Notes under the pieces: generated by a model | Seen by the model: the letters and a program-made list of their open reading frames with translations, nothing else | Databases searched by the model: none | Told to the model about the DNA's origin: nothing | Made by a program: the position numbers and the translations under genes | Assembly: GCF_029991245.1 (NCBI RefSeq) | Contig: NZ_JAIVFO010000001.1 | Span: 1-64,000, forward strand | Source: Xanthobacter autotrophicus | GTDB lineage: Bacteria > Pseudomonadota > Alphaproteobacteria > Rhizobiales > Xanthobacteraceae | Length of the DNA: 64,000 nucleotides | Direction of reading: 5' to 3' | In this document: positions 1-8,399 of the stretch, one piece after another | Layout: every line of letters starts with the position of its first letter | Position numbering within the stretch: position 1 is the first letter of the stretch

Positions 1-128
1 TCGGCCAAACCACCTAAACCCTCAAAGGAGAAGCCCCGAAACTTGACCGCAACCTGACCCAAGACCACCATCACCCCGGGTCACTTCTCAGTGGAAATCC
101 AGGGTCACTTCTCGCCGGAAATCAACAG
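1..128. mobile_element. End of an IS21-like insertion sequence (partial, window edge)
   Basis: Two near-identical repeats lie side by side: GGGTCACTTCTCAGTGGAAA at 78-97 and GGGTCACTTCTCGCCGGAAA at 102-121. Such multiple terminal repeats beginning GGGTCACTTCT are characteristic of the ends of IS21-family (istA/istB) elements in alphaproteobacteria. The coding sequence starting around 125 resumes directly after the last repeat, which places the element boundary near 121-128. No istB coding sequence can be recognised in the 77 bases before the repeats, so only the terminal region is visible here. Confidence 0.6.
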
Positions 129-307
129 ACGGACGCATGGTGCATGATTTCTACGTCTTCGAGGTCAAGGCTCCCGGGGCTTCGAAGGGCGAGTGGGACC
201 TCTACAATCTGGTCGCCACCTTGCCCGGGGACGAGGCCTTCCGCCCCCTCTCCGAAAGCGCCTGCCCGGCCATCATCGCCGCGCGCGGAGAGAAGAAGGC
301 GAACTGA
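125..307 (+). pseudogene. 3' remnant of a branched-chain amino acid/urea-type ABC transporter substrate-binding protein
   Basis: The frame ending at TGA 305-307 reads TDGRMVHDFYVFEVK and later LVATLPGDEAFRPL. This matches the conserved C-terminus of periplasmic binding proteins of the LivK/UrtA class (family knowledge). Only about 60 codons remain of a protein normally near 400 residues, and the upstream part is replaced by the insertion-sequence end. The ATG at 137 is an internal methionine, not a real start. The fragment cannot form a binding domain. It shows that the insertion, or a deletion adjacent to it, removed the rest of a transporter gene. Confidence 0.7.
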
Positions 308-312
308 ATGAC

Positions 313-334
313 GGGCCGCGCCCCGGCGCGGCCC
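313..334 (+). terminator. Hairpin after the ABC binding-protein remnant
   Basis: Perfect inverted repeat GGGCCGCGCC (313-322) and GGCGCGGCCC (325-334), five bases after the stop codon. It is a very stable GC hairpin without a clear U-tract, consistent with the original terminator of the truncated transporter gene. Confidence 0.5.
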
Positions 335-740
335 TGGTCCTGCACCATCTGTGGCGGCGGCCTGAAACATCTCAAAAGGGCCCCTGAGCTAAAGCTCAGC
401 ACTGGCCAGCGCGAACGTCCGTTTCTGGGGCGATTGTCAAAGACCGCTACTGGCGCGTCCTACCCGGTCCGCCAAAGGGCGGCAAACGATAATCTGCAAC
501 CTCACAATCCGGCCCCGCGACCCACCCGAGGGTGGCGAGCAGACCGCCGGGGGCAGCAGCACCGGATGGGGCGGCCCCCTCGCCGCTACCGCAGAGAGGG
601 CATACTCGGATCACTGTCCATATGTGCGCTGGCCGCGACAGGCCGGCGTGGAGCGCCCCGCACCCGACAATGGCTCGGCTGCGAGCCCACCGCTCCTGAA
701 CTGATCCCTTAGCGAGCTGCGTTGTCGCGGCTCTGTCCAC
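335..740. other. Gene-poor stretch, no supported gene
   Basis: About 400 bases between the truncated binding-protein gene and the oxidoreductase. Short open frames occur on both strands, but none carries a recognisable motif or ribosome binding site. It may hold decayed coding sequence. A good Shine-Dalgarno AAGGAGG lies at 741-747, just past its end. Confidence 0.4.
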
Positions 741-755
741 AAGGAGGAAAACAAT

Positions 756-1379
756 AGGAATGTTCTGATCATCGGCGCGGCCGGCAAGACGGGGGCGATC
801 GTAGTCGAGCGAGCCGTGGCGGCCGGGCACGTTGTGACCGTGTTCGTTCGCGATGCGGCGAGGTATCGCGCGCCCGAGAACGTCCGCGTCATCGCTGGGG
901 ATGCGACCGATCACGCGAGCGTGGACGAAGCGATGGCCGGGCAGGACGCCGTGATCGACACGATCGGCGGGAAGGCGCCGTACTGCAAGACGACGCTCGA
1001 GCGCAGCGTCGCCGGCGCGGTCGTCGCGGCGATGAAGGCGAACGGCGCGAGGCGCGTCATCGTTATCAGCTCGTTCGGCGTCGGCGACTCGGCTGACCAG
1101 GTGGGCTGGTTCGTAGAGCATGTGATTGTGCCGACGTGGCTGCGCGGCTCGACCGAAGACAAGGCTGCGACGGAAGCTGTCGTCCGCGCGAGCGGCATTG
1201 CCTTCGTCATTGTCCGTCCCGCGATGCTCACCGATGACGCCGCCACCGGAAACGTAAAGGTGTTTCGGGGACGCGACACCGCCCACAAGACCAGCCGGGC
1301 CGACGTGGCGCAATTCTGCGTCGATCAGTTGACGAGCGACGAACACGTCGGCAGCGCGGTGACAATCGCCAACTCATGA
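756..1379 (+). pseudogene. NAD(P)-binding (NmrA/SDR-like) oxidoreductase with a lost start codon
   Basis: From 759 the frame reads NVLIIGAAGKTGAIVVERA, a textbook Rossmann strand with a G-x2-G-x2-G nucleotide-binding loop. Later motifs such as GARRVIVISSFG and AFVIVRPAMLTD fit NAD(P)H-binding epimerase-like proteins of about 208 residues. A strong Shine-Dalgarno AAGGAGG (741-747) lies 8 bases before codon 756-758, where ATG is expected, but the codon is AGG. No in-frame ATG, GTG or TTG exists between the upstream TAG (708-710) and ATG 816. Starting at 816 would delete the whole nucleotide-binding loop. Read literally, the gene is inactive or nearly so; a sequencing error at 757 is the main alternative. 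The substrate is unknown. Confidence 0.7.
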
Positions 1380-1468
1380 AGGCGCGTCACCAATGAGAAC
1401 TCTGGGAATTTGAAAGGGAAGGTCGCGGGCAATGCGGCCCAATCGCAAACTTCAGCCAAAACCGTTTC

Positions 1469-1500
1469 AAAAACCGTTTCAGATCCGGAAACTGAAACGG
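1469..1500 (-). terminator. Intrinsic terminator of the tRNA-Arg gene
   Basis: On the minus strand, downstream of the tRNA, CCGTTTCAG and CTGAAACGG (1492-1500 and 1474-1482) form a 9-bp stem with a 9-base loop. It is followed by GTTTTTG (T-run at 1473-1469). The position and shape fit a rho-independent terminator for the tRNA transcript. Confidence 0.7.
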
Positions 1501-1527
1501 TGAACTTCGGCTAAGTCATTGATTTAA

Positions 1528-1604
1528 TGGCGCGCCGGGGAAGATTCGAACTCCCGACCCCCAGATTCGTAGTCTGGTGCTCTATCCAGCTGAGCTACCG
1601 GCGC
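1528..1604 (-). tRNA. tRNA-Arg (anticodon ACG)
   Basis: The reverse complement folds as a complete cloverleaf. The acceptor GCGCCGG pairs with CCGGCGC, and a D-arm TAGCTCAGCTGGATAGAGC is present. The anticodon stem CCAGA/TCTGG encloses loop CTACGAA, giving anticodon ACG. The T-arm carries GTTCGAATC. The 3' CCA is encoded at 1530-1528, for 77 nt in total. The 3' end faces the insertion-sequence and gene-remnant region, as expected if this tRNA had served as an integration site, although no attachment repeat is demonstrated. Confidence 0.95.
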
Positions 1605-1783
1605 CTGTGCCCGAAACCGGTGGGAACCGGTCTGGAAGGGAAGCCCTTCCCGGGCGTCGCGACGTTGGAGCGCCGCGAGGACCCGTGAGCTACACCCTTC
1701 CAGCGGACCACGCAAGACTGGATGCTTGAGAAAAACCGCGCGACCCCACTCCCATGTGGAAAACTGCGCAGCACACCAATACC

Positions 1784-3325
1784 TCAGGCGCGGATGCGCT
1801 CGCGCCGGTGGTGGCGGCTTTCCGGCTGGTCGGGGATGGTGATGCGGAAGGTGGTGCCCACCTGGGTGTCCAGAAGGCGGATCTCGCCGCCATGGGCCCG
1901 CACCAGCTCATCGGCGATGGGCAGGCCGAGCCCGGTGCCGCCGCGCCGCGCCGAGGACACGAAAGCCTCGAACAGGTGCTCGCGGCGCGCCGCCGGAATG
2001 CCCGGCCCGGTGTCGCCCATCTCGATCTCCACCACCGCACCCTTGCGCCGCGCCTTGATGCGGATCTGGTCCCGCTCGGGGTCCACCGGCGCGCGCACCT
2101 CCAGCGCCTGCACGGCGTTGCGGGCGATGTTCAGGATCACGCGGAACAGCTGGTCGGGGTCGGCATCGGCCACGAGCCCCCGCTCGATATCCACCACCCA
2201 GCCGATCCCCGAGCCGCTCTGCAGGCCCAGCGTCTCGCGCACCTCGTCGAAGAGCTGGGCGAGGGCCACGTCGCGCCGCTCGGGCAGCGGCTCCTTGGCG
2301 CGGCCGTAGGAGAGGGTCTGCTCGCAATAGGTGATGGCACGGTCGAGGGCCGCCAGCAGCTTCGGCGCGAAGCGCTGCACGGTTGGGTCCGGCACGGTGG
2401 CCAGACGGTCGGAGAGCAGCTGCGCGGACGACAAGAGGTTGCGCAGATCGTGGTTGATCTTGGACACCGCCAGGCCGAGGGCCGCCAGATGGCTCTTCTG
2501 GTGCAGGGTCTGGGACAGTTCGCGCTGCATCTCCTCCAGCGCCTCCTCGGCGGTGCCGATCTCGTCGGAGCGGCCGGAGGGCACGATGATGCGGGAGGCA
2601 TCCTCCGGGTTCTCGCGGAACGCCGAGATGCGCTCGGTGAGCCGCCGCATGGGCCGCACGAACAGCCAGTTGAGGCTCACATAGACCAGCACGCCCGCCG
2701 CCACCGCCACCGCCAGCGACACAAGCAGCACGGTGGCGGCGAAGCGCAGCAGCGCCGCGCGCAGGGGCGTGCCGCTGAGGACGATCTCGATGAAGTCGGC
2801 GCCGCGCGGCGGATCGCCCACCACGCGCAGGATGCGGCCGTCGGGGGCCGTGAGCGTATCGAAGGCGTCGTGGACCGCGGTCCACAAGGTGGTCTCGCGC
2901 ATGTCGATATGCACGTTGGCCATGGGCGGCATGTCGGAGGCGGCGAGCAGGCGGCGCGTGTCCTCGCGCTTCACCACGATCACCTTGGCGCCGACGCTCT
3001 CCAGCAACTGGCGGGTGAGGTCGGGCGAAATGCCCTCCTGCGGGGCGGCATCGAGCACGAGGGCGGCGGTGCGGGCCGCCGCCAGCCGGTCGGAGAGCCA
3101 GGCAATGCGGTAGTTGGCGATGGTGGGCACCAGCACCGCGATTTCGGCCATGGCCACCACGGCGACGGTCAAGGCGAGAAGCTTGGTGGACAGCCCGAGG
3201 CTCCACCGGGCGCCCCTGGGCGCCGGCCGGGTCTCCGGCTGATGGCTCGTCGGCTCCAACATGGCACTGATACGGGGGGCAGACCCGTCCCGGATCGCCG
3301 CGCCCAGCGCGCGAGCGATCGACAT
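1784..3325 (-). CDS. Membrane sensor histidine kinase with HAMP domain, no adjacent response regulator
   Basis: A 513-residue inner-membrane kinase. Membrane segments lie near residues 49-70 and 195-218, enclosing a periplasmic sensor region of about 120 residues. A HAMP linker follows, then an atypical H-box KINHDLRN with the phospho-accepting His near 292, then N-box NIARNAVQAL and G-boxes GDTGPGIP and GGTGLGLP of the ATPase domain. The start at ATG 3325 is chosen over TTG 3343; neither has a clear Shine-Dalgarno, and ATG 3262 is also possible. It lies downstream of HPr, EIIA and hprK on the same strand with a 141-base gap, and no receiver gene is next to it, so its partner must be elsewhere. 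The signal is unknown. Confidence 0.85.
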   Translation of the reverse strand: MSIARALGAAIRDGSAPRISAMLEPTSHQPETRPAPRGARWSLGLSTKLLALTVAVVAMAEIAVLVPTIANYRIAWLSDRLAAARTAALVLDAAPQEGISPDLTRQLLESVGAKVIVVKREDTRRLLAASDMPPMANVHIDMRETTLWTAVHDAFDTLTAPDGRILRVVGDPPRGADFIEIVLSGTPLRAALLRFAATVLLVSLAVAVAAGVLVYVSLNWLFVRPMRRLTERISAFRENPEDASRIIVPSGRSDEIGTAEEALEEMQRELSQTLHQKSHLAALGLAVSKINHDLRNLLSSAQLLSDRLATVPDPTVQRFAPKLLAALDRAITYCEQTLSYGRAKEPLPERRDVALAQLFDEVRETLGLQSGSGIGWVVDIERGLVADADPDQLFRVILNIARNAVQALEVRAPVDPERDQIRIKARRKGAVVEIEMGDTGPGIPAARREHLFEAFVSSARRGGTGLGLPIADELVRAHGGEIRLLDTQVGTTFRITIPDQPESRHHRRERIRA

Positions 3326-3466
3326 TAAGAAATAGGCAACCAATCGGTCACCGGCCAGAGCGACTTGAGATTGAGGTAAATGCCGGGCCCAAGCGGTGCC
3401 GGAATGCCAGGCCCTTGGCCCGGCAGGCGGCAGGCGGCCAGCGGCGCGATTATCCTGGCTGCGGCG

Positions 3467-3886
3467 CTATTCGTCCTCGCCGAAGCGGTCGGCCACCAGG
3501 GTATCGAGGGCCTCGAGCACCGCGGCGGCCTCGTTGCCGGTGGCGGTCACGGTCACTCTGGTGCCGGGGCCGGCGGCCAGCATCATCAGGCCCATGATGG
3601 AATTGCCCCCTACCGCCTCACCATTGCGACATACGGTCACGTAGGCGTCGAACCGCTCCACCGTCTGCACGAACTTGGCGGAGGCACGGGCATGCAGGCC
3701 ACGCTTGTTCACGATCGGCAGGGCACGCACCAGGGCCTCGGGGGCGATGGGTCCGCCACACGCCGCCTCGGGACACTCCATCTCGTGCGGCATCTCTTGG
3801 TGCGGCATCTCTTGGTGTTGCGCCTCGTCCGCGTCCGCCCGCGGGACGAAGGCGTCATTTACCGGAGAGGACACGGCTTGCGACAT
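3467..3886 (-). CDS. ptsH: HPr-like phosphocarrier protein with unusual N-terminal extension
   Basis: Cytoplasmic phosphocarrier of the regulatory (nitrogen-type) phosphotransferase system. Residues ~52-139 are a full HPr domain: RGLHARAS carries the phospho-accepting His65, and GNSIMGLM carries the serine (Ser96) targeted by HPr kinase. The first ~50 residues are extra compared with standard HPr of ~90-110 residues. They contain the repeat HQEMPHQEMPHE followed by two cysteines, a His/Met/Cys-rich stretch. ATG 3886 is chosen because upstream codons run back into the EIIA coding region. It overlaps the EIIA gene by 32 bases, so the two are translated from one transcript. Confidence 0.9.
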   Translation of the reverse strand: MSQAVSSPVNDAFVPRADADEAQHQEMPHQEMPHEMECPEAACGGPIAPEALVRALPIVNKRGLHARASAKFVQTVERFDAYVTVCRNGEAVGGNSIMGLMMLAAGPGTRVTVTATGNEAAAVLEALDTLVADRFGEDE

Positions 3887-4256
3887 TGATGTATTTCCTC
3901 CCGGCTTCCTGCGCCACATCGACGGCCTGCTCCAGCGGCAGCTCGCCACGCACCTTGGCGAGCTTCACGAGCATGGGCAGATTGATGCCCGCCACCACCT
4001 CCACGTCCGGCGTGTTCATCACCGAGATGGCGAGATTGGACGGCGTGCCGCCGAACATGTCGGTGAGGATCACCACACCGTCGCCGGTCCGCACCCGGTC
4101 CACGGCTTCGATGATGTCCTGCCGCCGCCGTTCCATATCGTCCTCGGGACCAATGGTAACGGTGGCCATCTGGGTCTGCGGACCCATGACGTGCTCCAGG
4201 GCGGAGCAGAATTCGTCGGCAAGGCGGCCATGTGTGACGAGGACGAGACCGATCAT
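3855..4256 (-). CDS. manX: PTS system mannose-type EIIA component
   Basis: A 133-residue EIIA(Man) domain protein. It starts MIGLVLVTHG, with the phosphorylated His at position 9, and contains TDMFGGTPSN, typical of the family. In alphaproteobacteria this stand-alone EIIA receives phosphate from HPr and acts in regulation rather than sugar import (family knowledge). The longer frame to 4313 begins with a low-complexity Gly run and is not used, since the domain starts exactly at ATG 4256. It lies between hprK and HPr, the conserved rhizobial order, and its 3' end overlaps the HPr start. Confidence 0.92.
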   Translation of the reverse strand: MIGLVLVTHGRLADEFCSALEHVMGPQTQMATVTIGPEDDMERRRQDIIEAVDRVRTGDGVVILTDMFGGTPSNLAISVMNTPDVEVVAGINLPMLVKLAKVRGELPLEQAVDVAQEAGRKYINVASRVLSGK

Positions 4257-4364
4257 GCTTCCTCCGCCTCCACCACCCCTGGATGAAGGCCTCCCGCGTT
4301 GCGGGACGGCCATATTCAGATCGGCTCAAAAATTACGCAAGGGGTGCAACGCACAAAAGCACAT

Positions 4365-4814
4365 TTAATCATCGTGGTCACGCGTTCCGATAATGCAAGC
4401 GAGAACCAGTGGCGCCTTGCCCCATTCCTCCAATGGAATACGTTCAACTTCAATGCCTTGAAGGAGGATTCGCCGGGCTTGCGGGGCCGGCATCCGGCTG
4501 GCGTCGGGTGCTGCAAGATCGACCACATGCCGCACCGCCACCATGGGACGATACGGTAACCGGCGGATGCCGAGGCCGCGCATCTCGATCAAACCGGCCA
4601 GCGCGGGGGCTGGACGCGCCACCAGGACGCCGTCCTCCGGCGCCAGCAGCACCCGGTCGTCGGCCACCAGCTCGGCGGGGGACAGGCTGCGCGGCGCGTC
4701 GAGGATGAGCCGCAGCGCAAGGCTCGACTTGCCCGAGCCGGACGGCCCGCGGATGAGCACCCCGAGATCGCCGATGGCGATGCAGCTGGCATGGATGCTG
4801 GCGGGCGCGCCCAC
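4365..4814 (-). CDS. hprK: HPr kinase/phosphorylase, short alphaproteobacterial form
   Basis: A 149-residue protein corresponding to only the catalytic C-terminal domain of HprK. Walker A is GPSGSGKSS near residue 23, and the family signature EMRGLGIRRLPY follows. It phosphorylates or dephosphorylates the regulatory serine of HPr, linking metabolic state to PTS phosphorylation. Short versions lacking the N-terminal domain are normal in alphaproteobacteria. Translation starts at GTG 4814, three bases after the chvG stop codon, which indicates translational coupling with the sensor kinase. Confidence 0.92.
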   Translation of the reverse strand: MGAPASIHASCIAIGDLGVLIRGPSGSGKSSLALRLILDAPRSLSPAELVADDRVLLAPEDGVLVARPAPALAGLIEMRGLGIRRLPYRPMVAVRHVVDLAAPDASRMPAPQARRILLQGIEVERIPLEEWGKAPLVLACIIGTRDHDD

Positions 4815-4817
4815 GGC

Positions 4818-6626
4818 TCAGGCCGTCGGCAGGCGCACGACGAAGCGGGCGCCGGTCACCTGAGGCGTGCCGTCGGCTCCGGCTTCCGTGCGGTTCTCGG
4901 CCCAGATGGTGCCGCCATGGGCCTCCGCGATCTGCCGCGAGATGGAGAGGCCGAGCCCGGAATTCTGCCCGAAGCCCTGGTGCGGCCGGTCCGTGTAGAA
5001 GCGCTCGAAGATGCGCGAGAGCGCATCCGGGCGAATGCCGGGGCCGTCGTCGTCCACCACGATCTCGGCGCCATCCTTCAGGCGGCGGCAGGTAACGCGC
5101 ACCGAGCCGCCCTCCGGCGAGAAGGACCGGGCGTTGGAGACGAGGTTATCCACAACCTGCCCCAGGCGCGAGGCGTGGCCCGCCACCAGAAAGTCGGCCG
5201 GCGCGCCGTGGGCCCGCTCGAAGGTGAGGGAGACGCAGACCCCGTCGTCCTTGCGCACATCCTGGGCGAGGCCCACCACCATCTCCAGCAATTGCTTGAG
5301 GTCGACATTCGCCGCCTCCTGCCGCTGCAGCTCGGCATCGAGCCGGCTGGCGTCGGAAATGTCGGAGATGAGGCGGTCGAGCCGCTTCACGTCGTGCTGG
5401 ATCACCTCCATCAGGCGGTTGCGCGAGGTGTCGCTCTTGGCCAGCGGCAGCGTCTCCACCGCGCTGCGCAGGGAGGTCAGCGGGTTCTTCAGCTCGTGGG
5501 CCACGTCGGCGGCGAAGCTCTCGATGGCCTCGATGCGGTTGTAGAGGGCACCGGTCATGTCGCGCAGGGCGCCGGACAGATGGCCGATCTCGTCCGAGCG
5601 GGCGGTGAAATCGGGGATCTCCACCCGCGACTTGATGCGCCGGCGCACCCTTTCGGCCGCCGCCGCGAGCTTGCGCACCGGGTCGGCGATGGTGCCGGCG
5701 AGCAGCACCGAGAGCAGCACCATGACCACCGCCGCCACCAGGAACACGCGCACGATGACGAAGCGTTCGGCCTTCACCGCGGCGTCGATCTCGCCGCTCT
5801 GGGTGGACAACAGCAGCACCCCGAGGATGGCGCGGAAGCGCTGGACCGGCACGGCGACGGAAACCACCACCTGCCCGCGCTCATCCACCCGCACCTCGCT
5901 CCCCTTGGCGCCCAGCGCGGCGGAGGCGACTTCGGGATAATTCTTGCCGGCCTGCGGGCCGAATTCCTTGTAGAGCGGCAGGTCGCCGCGGCCGAACCAC
6001 AATTGCACCGCCTGCCAGGCCCGCTCCATCACGCCGGGCTTGGGCTCGTTGGGCGAGGGCAGGTCGTAGCGCAGGATTTCGCCGCGCGAATAGAGCGAGC
6101 GGGAATCCAGCAGCAGCTGGCCCTCGCGGTCATAGATGCGGGCGCGGGTGCGCGTCGGCCCCACCAGGCGCCGCAGCACCGGGGCGACGCGCTCGGGATT
6201 GATGGGGAATTCCAGCGGCGCGAAGCCGTCGTCGGGGCCGTAGCTCTCGCCGGCCTGCAATTCCAGCAGCCGCTCGGGATCGAGCGTGATGGCATTGGTC
6301 TCCACCTGCGCCGAGGAGGCGATGGCGGCGGCGATGATCTCGCCCTGCACCAGCAGGCTCTGGATGCGCGCGTCGATGAGGCCGGAGCGGAACTCCGACA
6401 GATAGAGGATGCCCGACACCAGGGCGCACAGCCCGGCGAGGTTGAGCAGCACGATGCGCCGGGTGAGCGAGGAGAAGCCCTTGAAGGCCACGAAGCGACG
6501 CACGCGCTTCAGCCACGCGATGATACCGCCACGCGGCTCGCGCCCCCGTTCCGCCCGGCCGCCGGAGGCACCGGGCCCGCCCGAGGCCATCTCGTCGGCT
6601 CGTACCTCGTCGGTGTGCGCCGTCAT
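4818..6626 (-). CDS. chvG: Sensor histidine kinase ChvG (ExoS/BvrS family)
   Basis: A 602-residue inner-membrane sensor kinase. TM1 lies near residues 57-76, a ~210-residue periplasmic sensor region follows, TM2 lies near 289-312, then HAMP, H-box ADVAHELKNPLTSLRS (His377), N-box LVSNARSFSP, and G-boxes DDGPGIRPD and SGLGLSISRQI. In rhizobia, Agrobacterium and Brucella this kinase controls envelope, acid-pH and host-interaction genes through ChvI (established knowledge). It sits between chvI (34-base gap) and hprK (3-base gap), the order expected for the order Hyphomicrobiales. Confidence 0.93.
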   Translation of the reverse strand: MTAHTDEVRADEMASGGPGASGGRAERGREPRGGIIAWLKRVRRFVAFKGFSSLTRRIVLLNLAGLCALVSGILYLSEFRSGLIDARIQSLLVQGEIIAAAIASSAQVETNAITLDPERLLELQAGESYGPDDGFAPLEFPINPERVAPVLRRLVGPTRTRARIYDREGQLLLDSRSLYSRGEILRYDLPSPNEPKPGVMERAWQAVQLWFGRGDLPLYKEFGPQAGKNYPEVASAALGAKGSEVRVDERGQVVVSVAVPVQRFRAILGVLLLSTQSGEIDAAVKAERFVIVRVFLVAAVVMVLLSVLLAGTIADPVRKLAAAAERVRRRIKSRVEIPDFTARSDEIGHLSGALRDMTGALYNRIEAIESFAADVAHELKNPLTSLRSAVETLPLAKSDTSRNRLMEVIQHDVKRLDRLISDISDASRLDAELQRQEAANVDLKQLLEMVVGLAQDVRKDDGVCVSLTFERAHGAPADFLVAGHASRLGQVVDNLVSNARSFSPEGGSVRVTCRRLKDGAEIVVDDDGPGIRPDALSRIFERFYTDRPHQGFGQNSGLGLSISRQIAEAHGGTIWAENRTEAGADGTPQVTGARFVVRLPTA

Positions 6627-6660
6627 GGGGTCCTGAGCCTCCGGCGCGGTGCCGTGGTGC

Positions 6661-7359
6661 TCACTCCTTGAACCGGTAGCCGACGCCGTACAGGGTCTCG
6701 ATCATCTCGAAGCTGTCGTCCACCGACTTGAACTTCTTGCGCAGCCGCTTGATGTGGCTGTCGATGGTGCGGTCGTCCACATAGACCTGGTCGTCATAGG
6801 CCGCATCCATGAGCGCATTGCGGCTCTTGACCACGCCGGGACGCTGGGCGAGCGCCTGCAGGATCAGGAATTCGGTGACGGTGAGGGTCACCGGCTCGCC
6901 CTTCCAGGTGCAGGTGTGGCGCTCGGGGTCCATGCGCAGGTTGCCGCGCTCCAGCACCTTGGCGCTGTCGGTCTCGCGGGGCGCGGTGCCGTCCTTGGCT
7001 CCGACCCGGCGCAGCACGGCCTTCACCCGCTCCACCAGCAGGCGCTGGGAGAACGGCTTCTTGATGAAGTCGTCGGCGCCCATCTTCAGGCCGAACAGCT
7101 CGTCGATCTCCTCATCCTTGGAGGTGAGGAAGATCACCGGCATGTCGGTCTTCTGGCGCAGGCGGCGCAGCAGTTCCATGCCGTCCATGCGCGGCATCTT
7201 GATGTCGAGGATGGCGAGGTCCGGCGGGTTGGTCTTGAATCCGTCCAGGGCCGAGGCGCCATCGGTGTAGGTGTCGATGCGATAGCCTTCCGCCTCCAGT
7301 GCGATGGAAACCGAGGTCAGAATGTTGCGGTCGTCGTCGACGAGGGCGATGGTGGGCAT
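6661..7359 (-). CDS. chvI: Response regulator ChvI (OmpR family)
   Basis: A 232-residue two-domain regulator. The receiver domain shows the acidic pocket VDDD, phospho-acceptor Asp52 in [11 protein letters not shown], and the Lys in IKKPFS. The C-terminal winged helix carries the OmpR/PhoB recognition region [18 protein letters not shown] 7359 is chosen because the domain begins there; codons back to 7500 are unconserved in type. It is the first gene of the chvI-chvG-hprK-EIIA-HPr run, so the ChvI phosphorelay and PTS control are transcriptionally linked. Confidence 0.95.
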   Translation of the reverse strand: MPTIALVDDDRNILTSVSIALEAEGYRIDTYTDGASALDGFKTNPPDLAILDIKMPRMDGMELLRRLRQKTDMPVIFLTSKDEEIDELFGLKMGADDFIKKPFSQRLLVERVKAVLRRVGAKDGTAPRETDSAKVLERGNLRMDPERHTCTWKGEPVTLTVTEFLILQALAQRPGVVKSRNALMDAAYDDQVYVDDRTIDSHIKRLRKKFKSVDDSFEMIETLYGVGYRFKE

Positions 7360-7616
7360 GACACCTCTTTTCAGCCGTCTGGAAACAGCGGCCTCAACTG
7401 CGGCCTTGCGCGAGGGGTGAACCCCGTTCGCGTGGCCGAAATGTGACACACAAGAGTCAACTGCCGCAAAATAGCGGGATTCTCCACCGACGCCAAACAT
7501 CCCCCGTCAAACATCCCCCCGCAACCTTCACCCTGCGCGCGCCTGCGGCCGCGCTGCCGCTTGCGCAGGGCCGGCGGGACGCCGCATCCTGACGCGGTTC
7601 GAAGGGAGCATGGTTC

Positions 7617-8333
7617 ATGGCCGATTCTGCCGCCACCGTCGTCCGCCGGCTCATCCGCGAAGCGCGCTTCGGCGCGCTGGCGACGCTGGAGGGGACGGGC
7701 GGACCCTATGCCTCGCTGGTGGCGGTGGCCACCGATCCCGAAGGCCGCCCGACCCTGCTCATCTCCCGCCTCGCCCGGCACACCCGCAACATCGCGGGGG
7801 ATGCACGGGTTTCGCTGCTGGTCTCGGCCGCGGGAACGGTGGACCCGCTGGATGCGCCGCGGGCCAGCCTCATCGGCCGCATCGTGCCGGCGCCGCAGGC
7901 CGAGGTCCGCACCCGGTATCTCGCCCGCCACCCGGCGGCGGCCGGCTATGCGGACTTCACCGACTTCGCCTTCCACGCCATCCATGTGGAGGAGGCGCAC
8001 CTGGTGGAAGGCTTCGGCCGCATCGTCGACGTGCCGGGCGCCGCCCTCCTCACCGACTGGAGCGGCGCCGAGGCGCTGGCGGCCGGCGCCGACGGCGTCA
8101 TCGCGCACATGAACGCCGACCACTCCGATGCCGTCGGCCTCTATGCGACAGCGCTGCTCGGCGCGCCGGACGGCGCGTGGCGCATGGTGGCGGTGGACCC
8201 GGAGGGCTGCGAGATTTCCAGCGGCGAGCTGGTCAGGCGGCTAGACTTTTCGCAGCGCGTCACCGAACTTACTGCAGTGCGTCAAGAACTCGTCGCCCTC
8301 GTCCAGAAGGCCCGGCAGGCAAGCGCGGCCTGA
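7617..8333 (+). CDS. hugZ: HugZ/pyridoxamine 5'-phosphate oxidase-like protein with DUF2470 domain
   Basis: A 238-residue cytoplasmic protein. The N-terminal ~150 residues have the split-barrel flavin/heme-binding fold (FGALATLEG near the start, SRLARHTRN, the ASLIGR strand). The C-terminal part begins IAHMNADHSDAV, the signature of the DUF2470 domain found in HugZ-type heme-utilisation proteins. The likely role is heme binding or degradation, or a flavin-dependent oxidase; the sequence does not decide between them. It is divergent from chvI across a 257-base intergenic region and shares its orientation with pckA. Confidence 0.85.
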   Translation: MADSAATVVRRLIREARFGALATLEGTGGPYASLVAVATDPEGRPTLLISRLARHTRNIAGDARVSLLVSAAGTVDPLDAPRASLIGRIVPAPQAEVRTRYLARHPAAAGYADFTDFAFHAIHVEEAHLVEGFGRIVDVPGAALLTDWSGAEALAAGADGVIAHMNADHSDAVGLYATALLGAPDGAWRMVAVDPEGCEISSGELVRRLDFSQRVTELTAVRQELVALVQKARQASAA

Positions 8334-8399
8334 ACGGCGGCGTTTCCGTCCGATCGCCGGGCGATCCGACCTGAAACGCTTAACATATTGTATTCAAAT

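Noticed and set aside
308-712. A 134-codon frame after the ABC fragment
   Set aside because: No ribosome binding site or motif; it starts inside the terminator hairpin.
447-1346. A 299-codon minus-strand frame opposite the oxidoreductase
   Set aside because: Arg/Ala/Gly-rich shadow; the plus-strand frame has the Rossmann and epimerase motifs.
1754-6671. Long plus-strand frames opposite the two histidine kinases (1754-3328 and 4791-6671)
   Set aside because: Antisense shadows; the minus-strand kinases show complete H, N and G boxes.
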